DNA of 64,000 bases, taken from assembly GCF_900005765.1 (NCBI RefSeq), contig NC_041690.1, forward strand, positions 1,860,001-1,924,000, read 5' to 3'. How positions within the stretch are numbered: the stretch's first letter is position 1; the number at the start of each line of letters is the position of its first letter. The translations under genes and the position numbers were made by a program. Positions 10,922-22,800 of this stretch are shown here, one piece after another. Source of the DNA: Plasmodium relictum. Taxonomy: Eukaryota; Apicomplexa; Aconoidasida; Haemosporida; Plasmodiidae. Below the pieces are notes generated by a model. The model did not search any database. It saw nothing but the letters and a program-made list of their open reading frames with translations, and had not been told where the DNA came from.

Positions 10922-12644
10922 ATGCAGGAGAGTAATAGCCATAATTTTGATGTAGGTTATTTTTTAAAAAGTTGTGCTGATTTAGAACAATCATACGAAG
11001 TTCTATTAAATGAAAAAAAAAAAAGTGAATTAAAATTAAATGAAGTTTCAAAAAGCTTACAAGAAATAAAAGAAAAATATGAACAAGAAAAAAAAAGTAT
11101 AATTATTTAAAAAGAAAAAAAAAAAAAAATCAGTAATAAATGGCATAAGACATTAAGATATTAGTACAAGCAGTAAATAATATGATTTCTGTCTATATAT
11201 TTTATGAATATATAACCACAAATATTTTCTAAAAAAAAAAAAAGAATATTCATTCCTTTTATTTCATATTTCTTAATTTTTATAAACAATTAGATAATTT
11301 AGAAATATCTTTAAGCATATCAGAACAAACAGATAAATTAATGAAAAAGCAAAATTACTTTGAACAGTAAAAACATTGAAAAAATTCTGCTTTTTTTTTT
11401 TTTTTTATTCATTTTTAATAATATATTGTTTATTTTATTTTATTTATTTTTTATATATCAATGATAGCTATGAAAATGTCGAAAAGCAGAATGATGATTT
11501 TAAGAGAAAAATAGAAATGTTAAAAAGAGAAAAGGAAGTTGGTAATTCTAATAAAATTTTCAGAAGATATAAAGAAATATGCAAATAAAAAATACAACAA
11601 AAAAAAAAAAAAAAAAAAAATAATGAAATTGTATCATGTTTTTTTTAAATAGAAAAACAGAATATGGTGGATAAAATAAAAGTCGCTGAAATAAAAAAAC
11701 AACAAGAAATAGAAGAATATGAAAAAAAAATTGTTAAAAAAAATAAATAATTATATAGAATAATTAAGTATTTTGACATACATAATTATATCACTTTGTT
11801 TTTTTATCCTATGTACATGTATTTTTAAAATTATTTTCTAATTAGAGAGAGAATAAAAATAGGTTTCTAAAGTTAGAAAGTCAAATTATAGAATTAGACT
11901 TAGAAATATCTTCAAAAGAGTAATAAGAATAAAAATAACATAAAAGGGCATTACATAAAATAATATTTTAATAAAAATATACATTATCGCATTTTTTTAA
12001 ATTTTTATTATCCTTCTTTATTTTATCAAACTTCCACTTAATCTCTTTTTAGCAAAGAAATAAAAAAGTTGTCATCAATTTTAAATGATGTTCAACAAAA
12101 GCATGAAATAAAAAAATTAGAATATGAACAGAAAATTAAAAATTTAATAAAAGAAAATGAAGAAACGAACAGAAAAAATAAAGTATTAAAATATATTTAA
12201 TTAATAAATACTTTCATAAAGAAATTTAACTCTATTTAATATATTTATATATAATATTTTTTTTTTTTTTTTTTGTTAAATTTTAATTAAAATTACTAGG
12301 AAGTAGTTAATGACTTAATAAATGAAAGTAACAATCTAGCATTGAATAATTTAAAGAATAAACTTAAGTTGCAACAGCAAGTTAATTAAAAATATTTTTA
12401 AAAATTAAAAAATTGTATTTCAAGAGATAATGTTTTATATTAATTTAGATACATTTTTTTTTTTTTTTTAGCTTTTAATAATATATTTATTTTATATAAT
12501 ATATACTATAATATTTAGGAATACAATAAATTAGAAGAAGAATATTTAAATTTAAAAAAAAGCACTAATAAAACGTCAAACAAAAAATGTATATCTACAG
12601 AGTATACTAAGAATCATAATAGCAAAGTTTCATACAAAATTTAA
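10922..12644 (+). CDS. Coiled-coil protein of unknown function, 8 exons
   Basis: I do not recognise the family. The exons are 10922-11096, 11294-11366, 11468-11541, 11653-11732, 11846-11919, 12053-12182, 12300-12380 and 12519-12644. All junctions are GT-AG and keep one frame, giving 270 residues. Apart from a short N-terminus (MQESNSHNFDVGYF), nearly the whole protein is Glu/Lys/Gln/Leu/Ile-rich, with heptad-like spacing and almost no Pro or Gly. That points to one long coiled coil with a basic Ser/Lys tail. It has no signal peptide or membrane segment. Such proteins are often cytoskeletal, centriolar or scaffold parts, but nothing here shows which. Five of the internal exons are 73-81 bases long, which is odd. 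The last two junctions are phase 0. Confidence 0.8.
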
Positions 12645-13205
12645 AATATATTTTGAAGCAATTTAAGTCTTATTAATCTTAAAAATATATTAACATATTA
12701 ATGAACTCTTTGATATACACATGTGAATAAATATACAAATTAATTATTCAAATAAGAATTGATAAGAAAAAGATACATATATTCTTTAAAAAAAAGGATA
12801 ATTGTTTAAATAATAAAAATTATATCAAATAAACAGCATGTTATTTAAAAGAAAAAAAAAAAAAAAATTTAGCAAAGTACCATTCAATACTTAAAAAGAT
12901 ATAATTTGTTTAAGAATTATATTTGATAAATGAAAAAATGAAAAACAAATAATTTATAAAAGAAAAAATTTTAGTACATAAAAATAACATGAAAAAATAA
13001 AATATACGATGCAATAAAATTAAAAATAATAAATTTAATTAAAAATATATTTCTATCTCCTCTATACAATAATTTTATAATTTTTTTATATATAGTAGAA
13101 TAGTAAAAGTTATATATATATATATATATATATGTTTTATTTTAGTTTTATTCTATATATATAAATGCTTTTTTGTTTTAAATGTAAGATTTTCATAATT
13201 TAATA
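12645..13205. other. Intergenic spacer with TA microsatellite
   Basis: This is an A-rich spacer with a TA repeat at about 13111-13132, shortly upstream of the next start codon. No gene is seen. Confidence 0.5.
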
Positions 13206-13742
13206 ATGAAATTGAAAATTTTAAATTTTTTCATTTTTTTTAATTTAATGTTGCATTTTTATACTTTAAAGATAAGATGTATTAAAAACAAAATTAATTC
13301 ACATTTTCTATATTACATTAAAAAAGGTAATTATTTAAAAACAAATAATAAGTTCTATTATGTAAAAACAAAAAAAAATGTTTCAGATAACAAATTTAAT
13401 CTAAATGAAAAAAAGGAAGATGATATTATACCATTTATAAATAATTCAAAGAATAAAAATATTTTTCGAAATAAATATAATTATATACCATCACTAGACG
13501 AAGTAAAAGAAGACATTGAGAATTTTAAGAAAGAAAAATCTTTCTATTTTACTGAACATAGTATACTTGAATTAATAAATATAGAAGATAACATCATTGT
13601 AATAAATATTGAAGGAAAGTTTTTTGAAGATATTAATGTAGTATTTTCAGAAATAACAAAATATCTATTGGATAAATATATTGGTATTTTAGGTATTCAT
13701 CCATATAATATAAAATCATTGAATATTAAAAATGAAATTTAA
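13206..13742 (+). CDS. Small protein with signal peptide and transit-like leader (probable apicoplast protein)
   Basis: This is a single-exon, 178-residue protein of unrecognised family. Residues 4-20 form a hydrophobic signal-peptide-like stretch (ILNFFIFFNLMLHFYTL). The next ~65 residues are Lys/Asn/Tyr-rich with few acids, the usual layout of a Plasmodium bipartite apicoplast leader. The likely mature part begins near residue 92 (YIPSLDEVKEDIENF) and ends with an alternating hydrophobic block (NIIVINIEGKFFEDINVVF) and ITKYLLDKYIGILGIHP. That suggests a small alpha/beta domain. Targeting is inferred from composition, and no function is offered. It sits alone between the coiled-coil gene and the convergent GPN3 gene. 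Confidence 0.75.
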   Translation: MKLKILNFFIFFNLMLHFYTLKIRCIKNKINSHFLYYIKKGNYLKTNNKFYYVKTKKNVSDNKFNLNEKKEDDIIPFINNSKNKNIFRNKYNYIPSLDEVKEDIENFKKEKSFYFTEHSILELINIEDNIIVINIEGKFFEDINVVFSEITKYLLDKYIGILGIHPYNIKSLNIKNEI

Positions 13743-14401
13743 AAGATAAATTTCAGAGTTAGTTAACTTTGCTTTTTTTTTTTTTTAAATGTATAATTTT
13801 ACATTTTTATAGAAAATTTCTACTTTTTCAAAAACTGTCTTCTTCATATGTCTTTCTTTAACTTTTTATTTTTACATTATTTTATTTTATTATTTTTTTT
13901 TTTTTTTTTTTTTTTGTTTTATTTGAAAAACTGTCCAATTTTAATTGTTAATTGAAACAATTTATTTTCGTAATAGAAAAAAAAAGAAATTTATTTATTG
14001 ATAATTTAAATTCATTTTAACTCTTTCTATTTTTATATTATAATATATATATGAAAGAATTTTCAATATTTATATAAATATAAGTTTATACTTGTAAAGA
14101 ACAAACTCAAAAAGAAAAAAAAAATATATCAATGAAATTTTATTTGATAGTAATAAAAATGGATAAGCATAAATATACAGTTTTGTAATAATAATAAATA
14201 AAAGAAAAAAAAATTATAAGACTTAAAAAATTAACAATAAAATATAATAAACATATGTAAATAATATACTACATCTTTTTTTTTTTTAGTTATTACATTG
14301 TGCTAAAATTGTATTATTAAAAAGTTTTCTTATTAAAAATTTTCAAATTATCTAAATAAGATACTTAAAATATTTAATAGTTCATTTTTATTTTATTTCA
14401 T
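13743..14401. other. Intergenic spacer, convergent 3' ends
   Basis: This spacer lies between two genes whose 3' ends face each other. It has T runs near 13890-13915 and 14278-14288 and is otherwise featureless. Confidence 0.5.
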
Positions 14402-15604
14402 TTACATATCATAATTATCGTTTACATCTTTGTCTTCTCCATATTGAATTATCATATCTATTGAATTTATTATAAAATCAACATTGTCATCATCATAAAT
14501 ATTTAATGGCAAAAAGGAAACTAAATTAAAATCTTCAATGATATGTGCAAAAGCATTATTTAATTTATAATATTTTTTTGACATACATTTATTAGCTCTT
14601 ATAATAATATCATGCGGATCCAATGAAAGTATATCATTTAATTTTTCAAAATTTTTTTTATAAATTTTTTCTTCATTTTCCTCAGATAGTGCACTACTAC
14701 GTTCTGATGAACTGTTAATGGATGCAGCACTTTTTTCTGATATATTTGAAGAGGAATATCCAGATATACTTCTATTTTCATAATCAGAACATAATATATA
14801 TTCGTCTTTAAATGATTTTTTATTATTTACAAATTCTAATTCATTTAAAAATGAATCACCATCATTACAATCTCCTATGTTATTTTGCATATCCTTAAAA
14901 TTTTTTATTTTTTTATTAATCTTTTTGTATAATTGTTTTTGAAAAAAAAAGTTGTTATTATTTTTAAATTTTCTGAATTCTTCATAATAATTTTTACTTG
15001 TCATTAGATCACATTTAGTTAATATGTTAATATGAGGTAGTTCAAAATTAATCATTGTTGAGAGACTAGTTAAATATGCAGATAATAATTTCGTATTGGA
15101 GCTTATAAAAGATATATCTATTAAAAACACAATAATTAATCTTATGTTTTGATTTGTGAATATATTTAAAATTTTTTTAAAATAGTCAGTATGTGTATAT
15201 AACTCTATTTGCCCAGGGGTATCAATAATGAAATAATTATCATCATCGTCATAATTATTTAATTCTTCTTCTAATATATATGAATTTTCATATAATAATT
15301 CAACACTTTTTAATAAAGCACAATTAGGTCCAAGCATATGTTCCTCCATTAGACTATTCACTTCAACATAATTTCTTATATCAATATCGTATATAGTATC
15401 ATAAAAATCATTTAGCTCTTTTTCGATGCTATGTGTTGTATTAAATGACTTCTTTTTTCTTTCATAATGATATTCTTCACTAGCACTATCTAGATTGATA
15501 ACATAACAATTTCTTTTTTTTATTCTCATGAATTCTTTCATTAATTTACAATAATTTGTTTTCCCACTTCCAGCTGGTCCTACTACCACTTGACCATATT
15601 TCAT
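14402..15604 (-). CDS. GPN3: GPN-loop GTPase 3
   Basis: This is a single-exon, 400-residue protein. The P-loop is at residues 9-16 (GPAGSGKT). The defining Gly-Pro-Asn insertion is at 92-94 (MLGPNCALL). The switch II motif is DTPGQIELYTH starting at 128, and a TKCD base-recognition motif follows near residue 200. GPN GTPases act as dimers in assembly and nuclear import of RNA polymerase II; GPN3 is the paralogue starting with (Y)xQxVxGPAGSGK. It is longer than the ~285-residue human protein because of a Lys/Ser-rich insertion at about 48-68 and a long acidic, Ser-rich insertion at about 230-335. Both are typical Plasmodium expansions. GPN1 and GPN2 are less likely given the N-terminal sequence and the YCKLM helix. 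Confidence 0.9.
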   Translation of the reverse strand: MKYGQVVVGPAGSGKTNYCKLMKEFMRIKKRNCYVINLDSASEEYHYERKKKSFNTTHSIEKELNDFYDTIYDIDIRNYVEVNSLMEEHMLGPNCALLKSVELLYENSYILEEELNNYDDDDNYFIIDTPGQIELYTHTDYFKKILNIFTNQNIRLIIVFLIDISFISSNTKLLSAYLTSLSTMINFELPHINILTKCDLMTSKNYYEEFRKFKNNNNFFFQKQLYKKINKKIKNFKDMQNNIGDCNDGDSFLNELEFVNNKKSFKDEYILCSDYENRSISGYSSSNISEKSAASINSSSERSSALSEENEEKIYKKNFEKLNDILSLDPHDIIIRANKCMSKKYYKLNNAFAHIIEDFNLVSFLPLNIYDDDNVDFIINSIDMIIQYGEDKDVNDNYDM

Positions 15605-16499
15605 TTTTATAAGAAATTAAAAGGAAACAGATAAGTAATATATCAATAAAAAGAAAAAAAAACTGTCTTTGTAATGATAATAAGTAATTTTATTATATAC
15701 TTAAAACAATAACAAAATCCAAGAAATATATTCAAAATAATGTCATGTCAAATTTAATTTAAAAAATAAAAGAAAAATTTTAATTACATTTCTCTTTTTA
15801 TATAAATGGCATTTTAAAAAACAAATATATTAAATGTTAAAAAGATAATGTAAAAATTATCATTTTTTCTTTTTTTTTCCCCCTAATTTTTTATTTGCAT
15901 TTATTAAGTTAAAATTAGTAGTCTAAAAAAATTAACAGTTATACTCTATTGTAGGTGCTATAATTTATTTTTTCTTTCAAATTTTATGAAATGTTTTAAA
16001 AAAATTACATTATTTCTGTATATTTTATTTAAATTTTATTTTCTTATAAAATGATAATGATAAATAATTTATCATAACTGTTAATTCGTTTGCTTTAGTT
16101 TTCCAAGAATATAAGCAATAATTAAAAATGTTTAATTTTTTTTAAATCCCTTAAAAAAAAATTTATTAAAATTATAAATGTTTTGTTACATTTCACTTCA
16201 TTTATTTTAATCAAGTTTTAAAATATTAAAATTAAAAAATTATATAAAAATTAAAAAAGAAAAAAAAAAAATTTATGTAAATTAAAAATGAACTTTTTTA
16301 TTAGAAGTATCACAAAAAGTATATATAATATATATATACATGTATATAATAAAATATAGAAAAATAATAAAAAAAAATATATATAAATGAATACATAAAA
16401 AAATTCTTAATAGAATAAAAAAATAAAAGCTTAAATAAAACGTATGTTTAACTTATGTACAATTAGAAATTCCATAAAAAAAAAAAAACCCAAAAAAAT
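15605..16499. other. Intergenic spacer
   Basis: This spacer between two minus-strand genes holds the GPN3 promoter and the 3' end of the M50B-like gene. It is AT-rich with A runs and a TA run near 16320-16335. No gene is seen. Confidence 0.5.
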
Positions 16500-17452
16500 T
16501 TACCAAGATACATGAATAGCACCAATTAAATAAACAGTCAAAAGAATAAAAAATAAATTGATTATAAGCCATAAAACTCCGCAAAATTTAGAATTACATT
16601 TAGTTAATTTAGCATATTTAAAAGCATCAGATTGGGTTGATGTTCTGATAATTAAATCTTCAAAAATATCAACCATGCTGTACATTTCATTTAATACACC
16701 TATAAAAGTCATAATAATTTTTAATGGCCAATAATCTAATTCTTTTTTAAAATAAGCACATAGAACCCAAATAGATATAGTAACTGTAAGAAAAAGAACA
16801 CAAAGAATTCTTAAAAATGCATTTTTTGCATAAAATATTAATACTATTAATAATAAAAAACATAAAAATACAACTGATATTATTAATGTCCATTTATCTA
16901 AATATGCCATCAACATAAAAAACATTCCATAAAAACACGATCCAATATATCCTGCTGGCAAAATTAAAAATTGATTTCCTCCAATTGTGTTAGTGCAACC
17001 TCCATGATCTCTATTAACCTCTATGTTACAAGCAAAAAAGGTTGGTATAATATTATAAAATTCAATATGTTAATTGTAAAAAAAAGAAAGGAAATTTTAG
17101 GTATTCCAAAATATAACTATTAAATGTATATTTAAGTTCAAATTTTCTCATTTACAAAAAGTATCCTTACAATATATTTGTCTAATTTGTACATAATTTT
17201 TTTTTCTTTTTTCTTTTTTCTTTTTTCTTTTTACTTTTTTTCTTTCAAACCTATTCCTTTAACTTTTCCTCCAGTTATCCAACAAGCAGATGCATGAGAA
17301 AATTCATGCAAAAAAACAGTTAATAATTTGAATGGTTCTAAAATTTTACATTTCCAAAATATAATACTTACAATAATACAAGCAGAAATACATATAAACG
17401 TTATATTTTGATTTCTTTCACAGCAATTTTTTAAAGTAAAATCAAAATTCAT
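16500..17452 (-). CDS. M50B-like membrane metalloprotease family protein, 2 exons
   Basis: Exon 1 is 17452-17251 and exon 2 is 17020-16500, together 240 residues. I chose the donor within the GGT codon at 17250, because it rebuilds GGKVKGIEVNRDHGG across the junction, as in plant members of the family. A membrane segment is at about 17-33. The zinc-binding HEFSH is at 49-53, in LTVFLHEFSHASACWITGG. LPAGYIGSCF and four more hydrophobic segments follow. The segment YSMVDIFEDLI carries the Asp that is the likely third metal ligand. These are the hallmarks of Peptidase_M50B (pfam13398) proteins of plants, fungi and bacteria. Substrate and compartment are unknown. The intron on the minus strand is very A-rich with a GAAAAAA repeat. 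Confidence 0.85.
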
Positions 17453-17891
17453 TATGTGTATTTTCTAACAATAGTTATAAAACAAAAATGAGAAAAAAAA
17501 TAAAATAAAATAAATAAAAAAGAATAAAATTAAAGTAAAATAATGCAAAAAAAAAAAAAAATTGTTATACGGTAAACATAAGATTTTTTAGTTTAAATAT
17601 AAAAAAAAAAAAAAAAATCCCTAATAATATATATATTTAAATAGTGTAATTCGTAGGTTAAATGCAACAAAGAAAAAAAAAAAAAATAAAATAAATATAT
17701 AATTTTATATTTCATTTATAAATAATCATAAAAAGTACTATTTCTTATTATTAAAATTTTATTTTTATTTTTCTGTTATTAAAAAAAAAAATATGTTTTT
17801 TTTTCTATGATAAATTTTTTTTTTCCTAATGTTAAAATATGTTTATATATATATATGTGTATTAATTTTATAATTTTTTTTTTTTTTCAAC
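17453..17891. other. Intergenic spacer
   Basis: This spacer lies between the start of the M50B-like gene and the stop of the next minus-strand gene. It is dominated by A and T runs. Nothing is recognised. Confidence 0.5.
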
Positions 17892-18503
17892 TTAATCATT
17901 ATCTGTTTTTCTTTTTTTAGGTAACAAGTTTAACAGTTTTAATGTTTCTTCAGATAATCCAATGTTTTCTATAATATTATTCTTCTCTTCTTTTTTATGT
18001 GGAATCTTATTATCTTCTTCTTTTTTATATGATAAGAGATCATTTGATTTAACATTACAATTTGAAATATATTTTAATCTATTTGTATTAAAAAAATTTT
18101 CGTCATTAATTTCATTCAGTTTAGAAAAATTTATCTTAATTTCTGAATTTTCTAGAAGTTGTTTAATCATATGGTTATGAATTGATAAACTATTAGTTTC
18201 TCTTATTTTAGGAATTAATTCACTAGGATTATCATTATCGTCTACCTCTATAGTGTGTATTAAATAATCAGGCAAATCACTATTTAATCTAAATAAATAA
18301 ATATAAAAAAAATTAATTTTTGTATTAAAAAATTTTAAGATATAAACAAAATGTATACATATAATGCCAAAAAAGAAATTAATTTTTTTTTCATAATTTT
18401 TTCTAAAAGTATATACTTTCTTTAAAAAGCAAATAAATATATATTCACGTTTAAAAAGAAAACAAAATGATAAGAATATTCCATAAAAAAATATAATGCA
18501 GAA

Positions 18504-18534
<31 letters not shown>

Positions 18535-19028
18535 TATGAAATGAAATATTATATATATATATTATTTTTAGAATATTGTGATTAAATAGTCATAAATCAT
18601 TACTCTGGCATTATAATATTGTGTTCTTGAATTTTTTTAACTATATTGTTTATTTTATATTCGTTGATTAAATGCAATGTAACTAAGTTTTCTACAATGA
18701 ACATTAGTGGCATGTCCATTTTATATTTTTCATTAAATATTTTAACATCTTGTAACATATTATGTAATTCTTTTTTATATGCTCTAAAATTTTCTATATT
18801 TTTTTTATCTACTTTACTGATAACATTTGTTGTCAAAGAATTTTTGAAATCTTCGTTTTCATTAACACTAAATTTTTTTTTACAATTTTGATAAACACAA
18901 GGGTAATTTAGTAATTCAAATGTGTCTTTTATTTCAATTTTTACATTTTTTATAAAATTTGAAAGAGATTCAAAAAAAGATATTACAAAATAATTGTTTT
19001 CATTTTCATTATTTAAAGAAGAATTCAT
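17892..19028 (-). CDS. Conserved-looking protein of unknown function, 2 exons
   Basis: Exon 1 is 19028-18604 and exon 2 is 18288-17892, joined in phase 2 to give 273 residues. The junction rebuilds MPELNSDLPDYLIHTIE, which reads as continuous helical sequence and supports the intron. I do not recognise the family. The N-terminal ~140 residues look alpha-helical (FFESLSNFIKNVKIEIKD, then a CVYQNCKKKF pair of Cys, then RAYKKELHNMLQDVKIF). The middle LEN-KI-F region and the C-terminal LSEETLKLLNLLPKKRK end in a basic, possibly nuclear-localising tail. The size and helical nature would suit a Mediator-like or kinetochore subunit, but that is a guess. It shares an 867 bp divergent spacer with the Munc13-like giant. 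The intron holds a TA microsatellite. Confidence 0.75.
18508..18536. repeat. TA microsatellite within an intron
   Basis: This near-perfect TA/AT repeat with one interrupting C sits in the single intron of the unknown 273-residue gene. It is a typical Plasmodium length-variable tract. Confidence 0.8.
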
Positions 19029-19045
19029 TTTTTATTAATAAAAGG

Positions 19046-19085
<40 letters not shown>

Positions 19086-19895
19086 TAATTGTTTCAAATG
19101 ATTTTAAACAATAATTAAAAAAAAATTATTTATGAACTTTTAAAAATATCTTAAGGGTACAATTTTAGTTACAATTCTTACGAAATAATTGGAACAATAA
19201 AATATATATTTCATTAAACACCAATTATTTTTTTTTTTCTTAAAAATTTCCTAATTTGTTTTCTAAAAAAAGATACATTGGTCAACCAAAGTTTTTTAAT
19301 TACTTTTATTTATTTTCTTATTAATTTATTTTTTCAAAATTTTTTTCTTTTTTCCCTAAATATATTTATATATTTCTGTTAGTATCGTATATATATACAA
19401 ATATTTTTTTTTACATATATACAATTTTTTTTTTTTTCTTTCATTTTCATTTTTTATTTATTTTAATTCATATAATTTTTTTTTTTTTTGATTGGAAGAC
19501 TTTGAGCTATATTTTACATTAACTAGATATTTATGAATTTTTTTTTTTTTACTAATTAAAAAAAAAAATTAAATATGTGACAATTTGATTTTTGTATTAT
19601 ATAATCCATTATATTTATCTTATTGTTATGCCATATGATTAAATAGCCACCACATATATTTTTTCTAATTTTTTTTTGTGATTACATATCTTTATTATTT
19701 AAATATCTTTTAAAATATTATTTTCCTCATAATTTATATTTTTTTCCTTTTTTTTTTTTTGGGATAAATAAATAAATATATTTTTAAATATAAACTATTA
19801 GTAAAATAAAAGGGTCATTAATGTTTAAGGATTCATCTAAATGTTATATTGTACTATTGTGTTTTTCCTTTTTATTATCCTTCAAATTTTAAAGA
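19029..19895. promoter_or_regulatory. Divergent promoter spacer with TA microsatellite and upstream ORF
   Basis: This spacer lies between two divergent start codons. A TA repeat of about 32 bases lies at 19049-19081, next to the start of the minus-strand gene. T runs follow through 19420-19560. At 19821-19892 is a 23-codon upstream ORF with a hydrophobic product, in frame with the giant gene and closed by a TAA just two codons before its ATG. Confidence 0.5.
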
Positions 19896-22800
19896 ATGTT
19901 ACATTTACACAATTCATGTGTATCAGATATTGAAAATATTGAATATATATTAAAAAAAAAGGATTACAATGGAATAAAAACAAATAGAGAAATTAAAAAA
20001 ATTTTTAAAGATTTAGGTTCCGCTTATAAAAACTTTAGCGAATCATTAAAAAAAATTCATAATGAAAGTAAGAATTTAATTTCAGTTATTAAAAAAGATA
20101 GTGATAAAGATAATTCAGAACAAGTTTATTTTGCTGATTGCTTTATTAATATAGTTTCTGTTATAAAAAATATATACGAGGAAAACTTGGCTGTTAGTGA
20201 GAAAATACAAAAAAACATTGTTGATGAATTTGAAAAAGAAGAGAGAGAAAGAGTTAGTAATATAAATTCTATATATAAAGAAGAAATTAATGATAATAAT
20301 AATGAACAAGAAGAATATGTAAAAAATGAAGTTCATATAAATGAAGAAGAAAAAAATAATAATATACATATTGAAGGTTTACCATTAAGAGATATTGAAA
20401 TTGATTTAAAAAGGTGTTTAGAAAATAAGGATTTTTCAAACAAATACATAAGTCATACAAAATATAAGATTTATTTTTCAGAATTAAATAAATTAAACTT
20501 AAAATTAGATAAAGAGATTTATTCTTTTAAACAACTAATACAGAAATTTGGTAAAAATGCTAGCAAATTGCTTATACATAAATCACAAGAAAGAATAAGT
20601 GAGATTCAAAATAAAAAAAAAAATATTCTTGAATTTTTATATAACGATATAGTCGAATTAAAAAAAAATAAGATTAACTTGATAAATGAAAAAAATGAAT
20701 CAGAAGTTTTAATAGATAATAAAAATGAAAAGAAAGAATATGACAATAAAGAAAAACATGAAGATAAAAAGAATCCCAATGAGTACCTTAGAGGTAAATG
20801 TCTGAAAAATAATCAAAATTCTTTTTTCTCAAATCTTTATCTGGAGAAATTTGAAATAAGAGAGAAATATAGAATAGAAGTATTATATTCAAGTTTTAGA
20901 ATATTTTTAAAAGCTTTAGCTGTCAAACATATCAATGTTAATAAAGCATTATATAAAAGTGCTAATGAAGTAAGTTCATATGATTCTCTTATAGACTATC
21001 AGAAATGGCTCAGCAATATTTTAAAGAAAAATTTAGATATTACATATTTACAAGAAAAAATACAAAAAAATAACATATTGACAAAAGAAGAAGAATATTT
21101 ATTAATGCCTTCTGATTATAATTTTTTTAATAACAATTCAATAAACTTATTTGAAAAAGAAAATGAAAATACTTCACATTTTCAGAAAGGGGAATTGATT
21201 TTTAAAGAGCAAAGTGAAAAAGAAATTGATGCTCATAGGGATAGTCAATTCCCCGATGAATTTTATATCCCTATAATAATAAAAAAAAGTAATATAAATT
21301 TAACAAATAAAAATTCTACTAATATAAAGCATTCAAATAAAATTAAAGAAGAAATAAGTATAAAAGAATTATTAAAAAAAAATAGTGTGAGCAATAATTT
21401 AAATATTAATACATATTTAAATAATAATGACATGAATAAAGAAAAAGATATAATTACTTTTTTAACTAATAGACAGAAAAATTATGAAAAATATCTATTG
21501 CAGTTTAACAACTTAAGTACATATATATATCGAAATGAAAAAAAAAAAGATAAAAGAAAATGGTTTGATAAAAATTTTTTTCAAGGTTATTTCTATGAAG
21601 AAGGTCATAATTTTTATCCATTCAAAATTCCATCAGGTATGAATAATTTATCATTTTTTCAAAATATTCATTCCTTTTCGTTAAATACCATTGATTTTGG
21701 TGATAATAATATTAACGAATATGATTACAAGTTGCTAGCTTATGAATCAGTTCTTTTAGTTTATTATTCCTTATCCATTCAATTAAATTGCTATTTTTTA
21801 TTTGATGTAAATAATAAACATAAAATTAATAAATCATCTTATAAAAAAGTTTATGAAAAATTTTCCTATGCTTCAAAAATATTAATGAATGATATAGACA
21901 AATATTATTTGAAAAATAATAGTATTAATGAAATAGAGAAGACATGCTTAGAAAACGTGAAAGGTATTCAAAATAAAGACAACAATAATATAAAATATCA
22001 AAAAATGAAAGAAGAAAATGAACCCGCATCAACAAATTGCGTGAATGATTATTTTGAATACATTGATTATATTTATAATGTAAAGTTACAAAATTTACTA
22101 TTAATAAAAAGAATTATAAGTATATTTAGAATAAAACTAAATTTGAATTCTAAAACAAATGACTTAATTACATTACTTACTATTCCTAATCATTATATGA
22201 ACTATGGTTATAAATTGTCTTTTCATGTTCTTGATGTACGTTTTAGAATTATTAGAATTTTAGATAGCTTAAACTTTAATCATATATTTGATTTCGGTAA
22301 TAAAAAAAATGAGTATGATGAATTAAATCATAAAGATGAATATAGTATATATATAAATTGGTTAAAAAGACAATTACATTTGCTTTATGTATCCTTATAT
22401 TTAAAATTTAGTCGATTTATAAAATTTATTCCTTACTTCAATTTTTCTTTTTATCCATATATATTTGATAATATCAATATATTTAAAAACAATGAAGAAT
22501 ATTTTAGTTACATAAATAAAACCAGTGAGGATAATTCATTTATTAGGTATATTAAAAATGTTCAAAATAAAATAAAAAAAATTTATGATTTCATCTTAAT
22601 TAATAAGAGTTATAAAAGAAAAACACAATTAAACGTAAAAATCAGTAAGAATGATCAAAATAAAAATGATGTAAATTTTGTTTGCTTTAATTCATTAGAA
22701 ATGGATGAAAAAATTATATTTATTTGTAACTTATTGTTAAAAAATATAATTAAATCATTTCACATAATTTATAAGTTGCAATCTATTATAAAAAAAAAAA

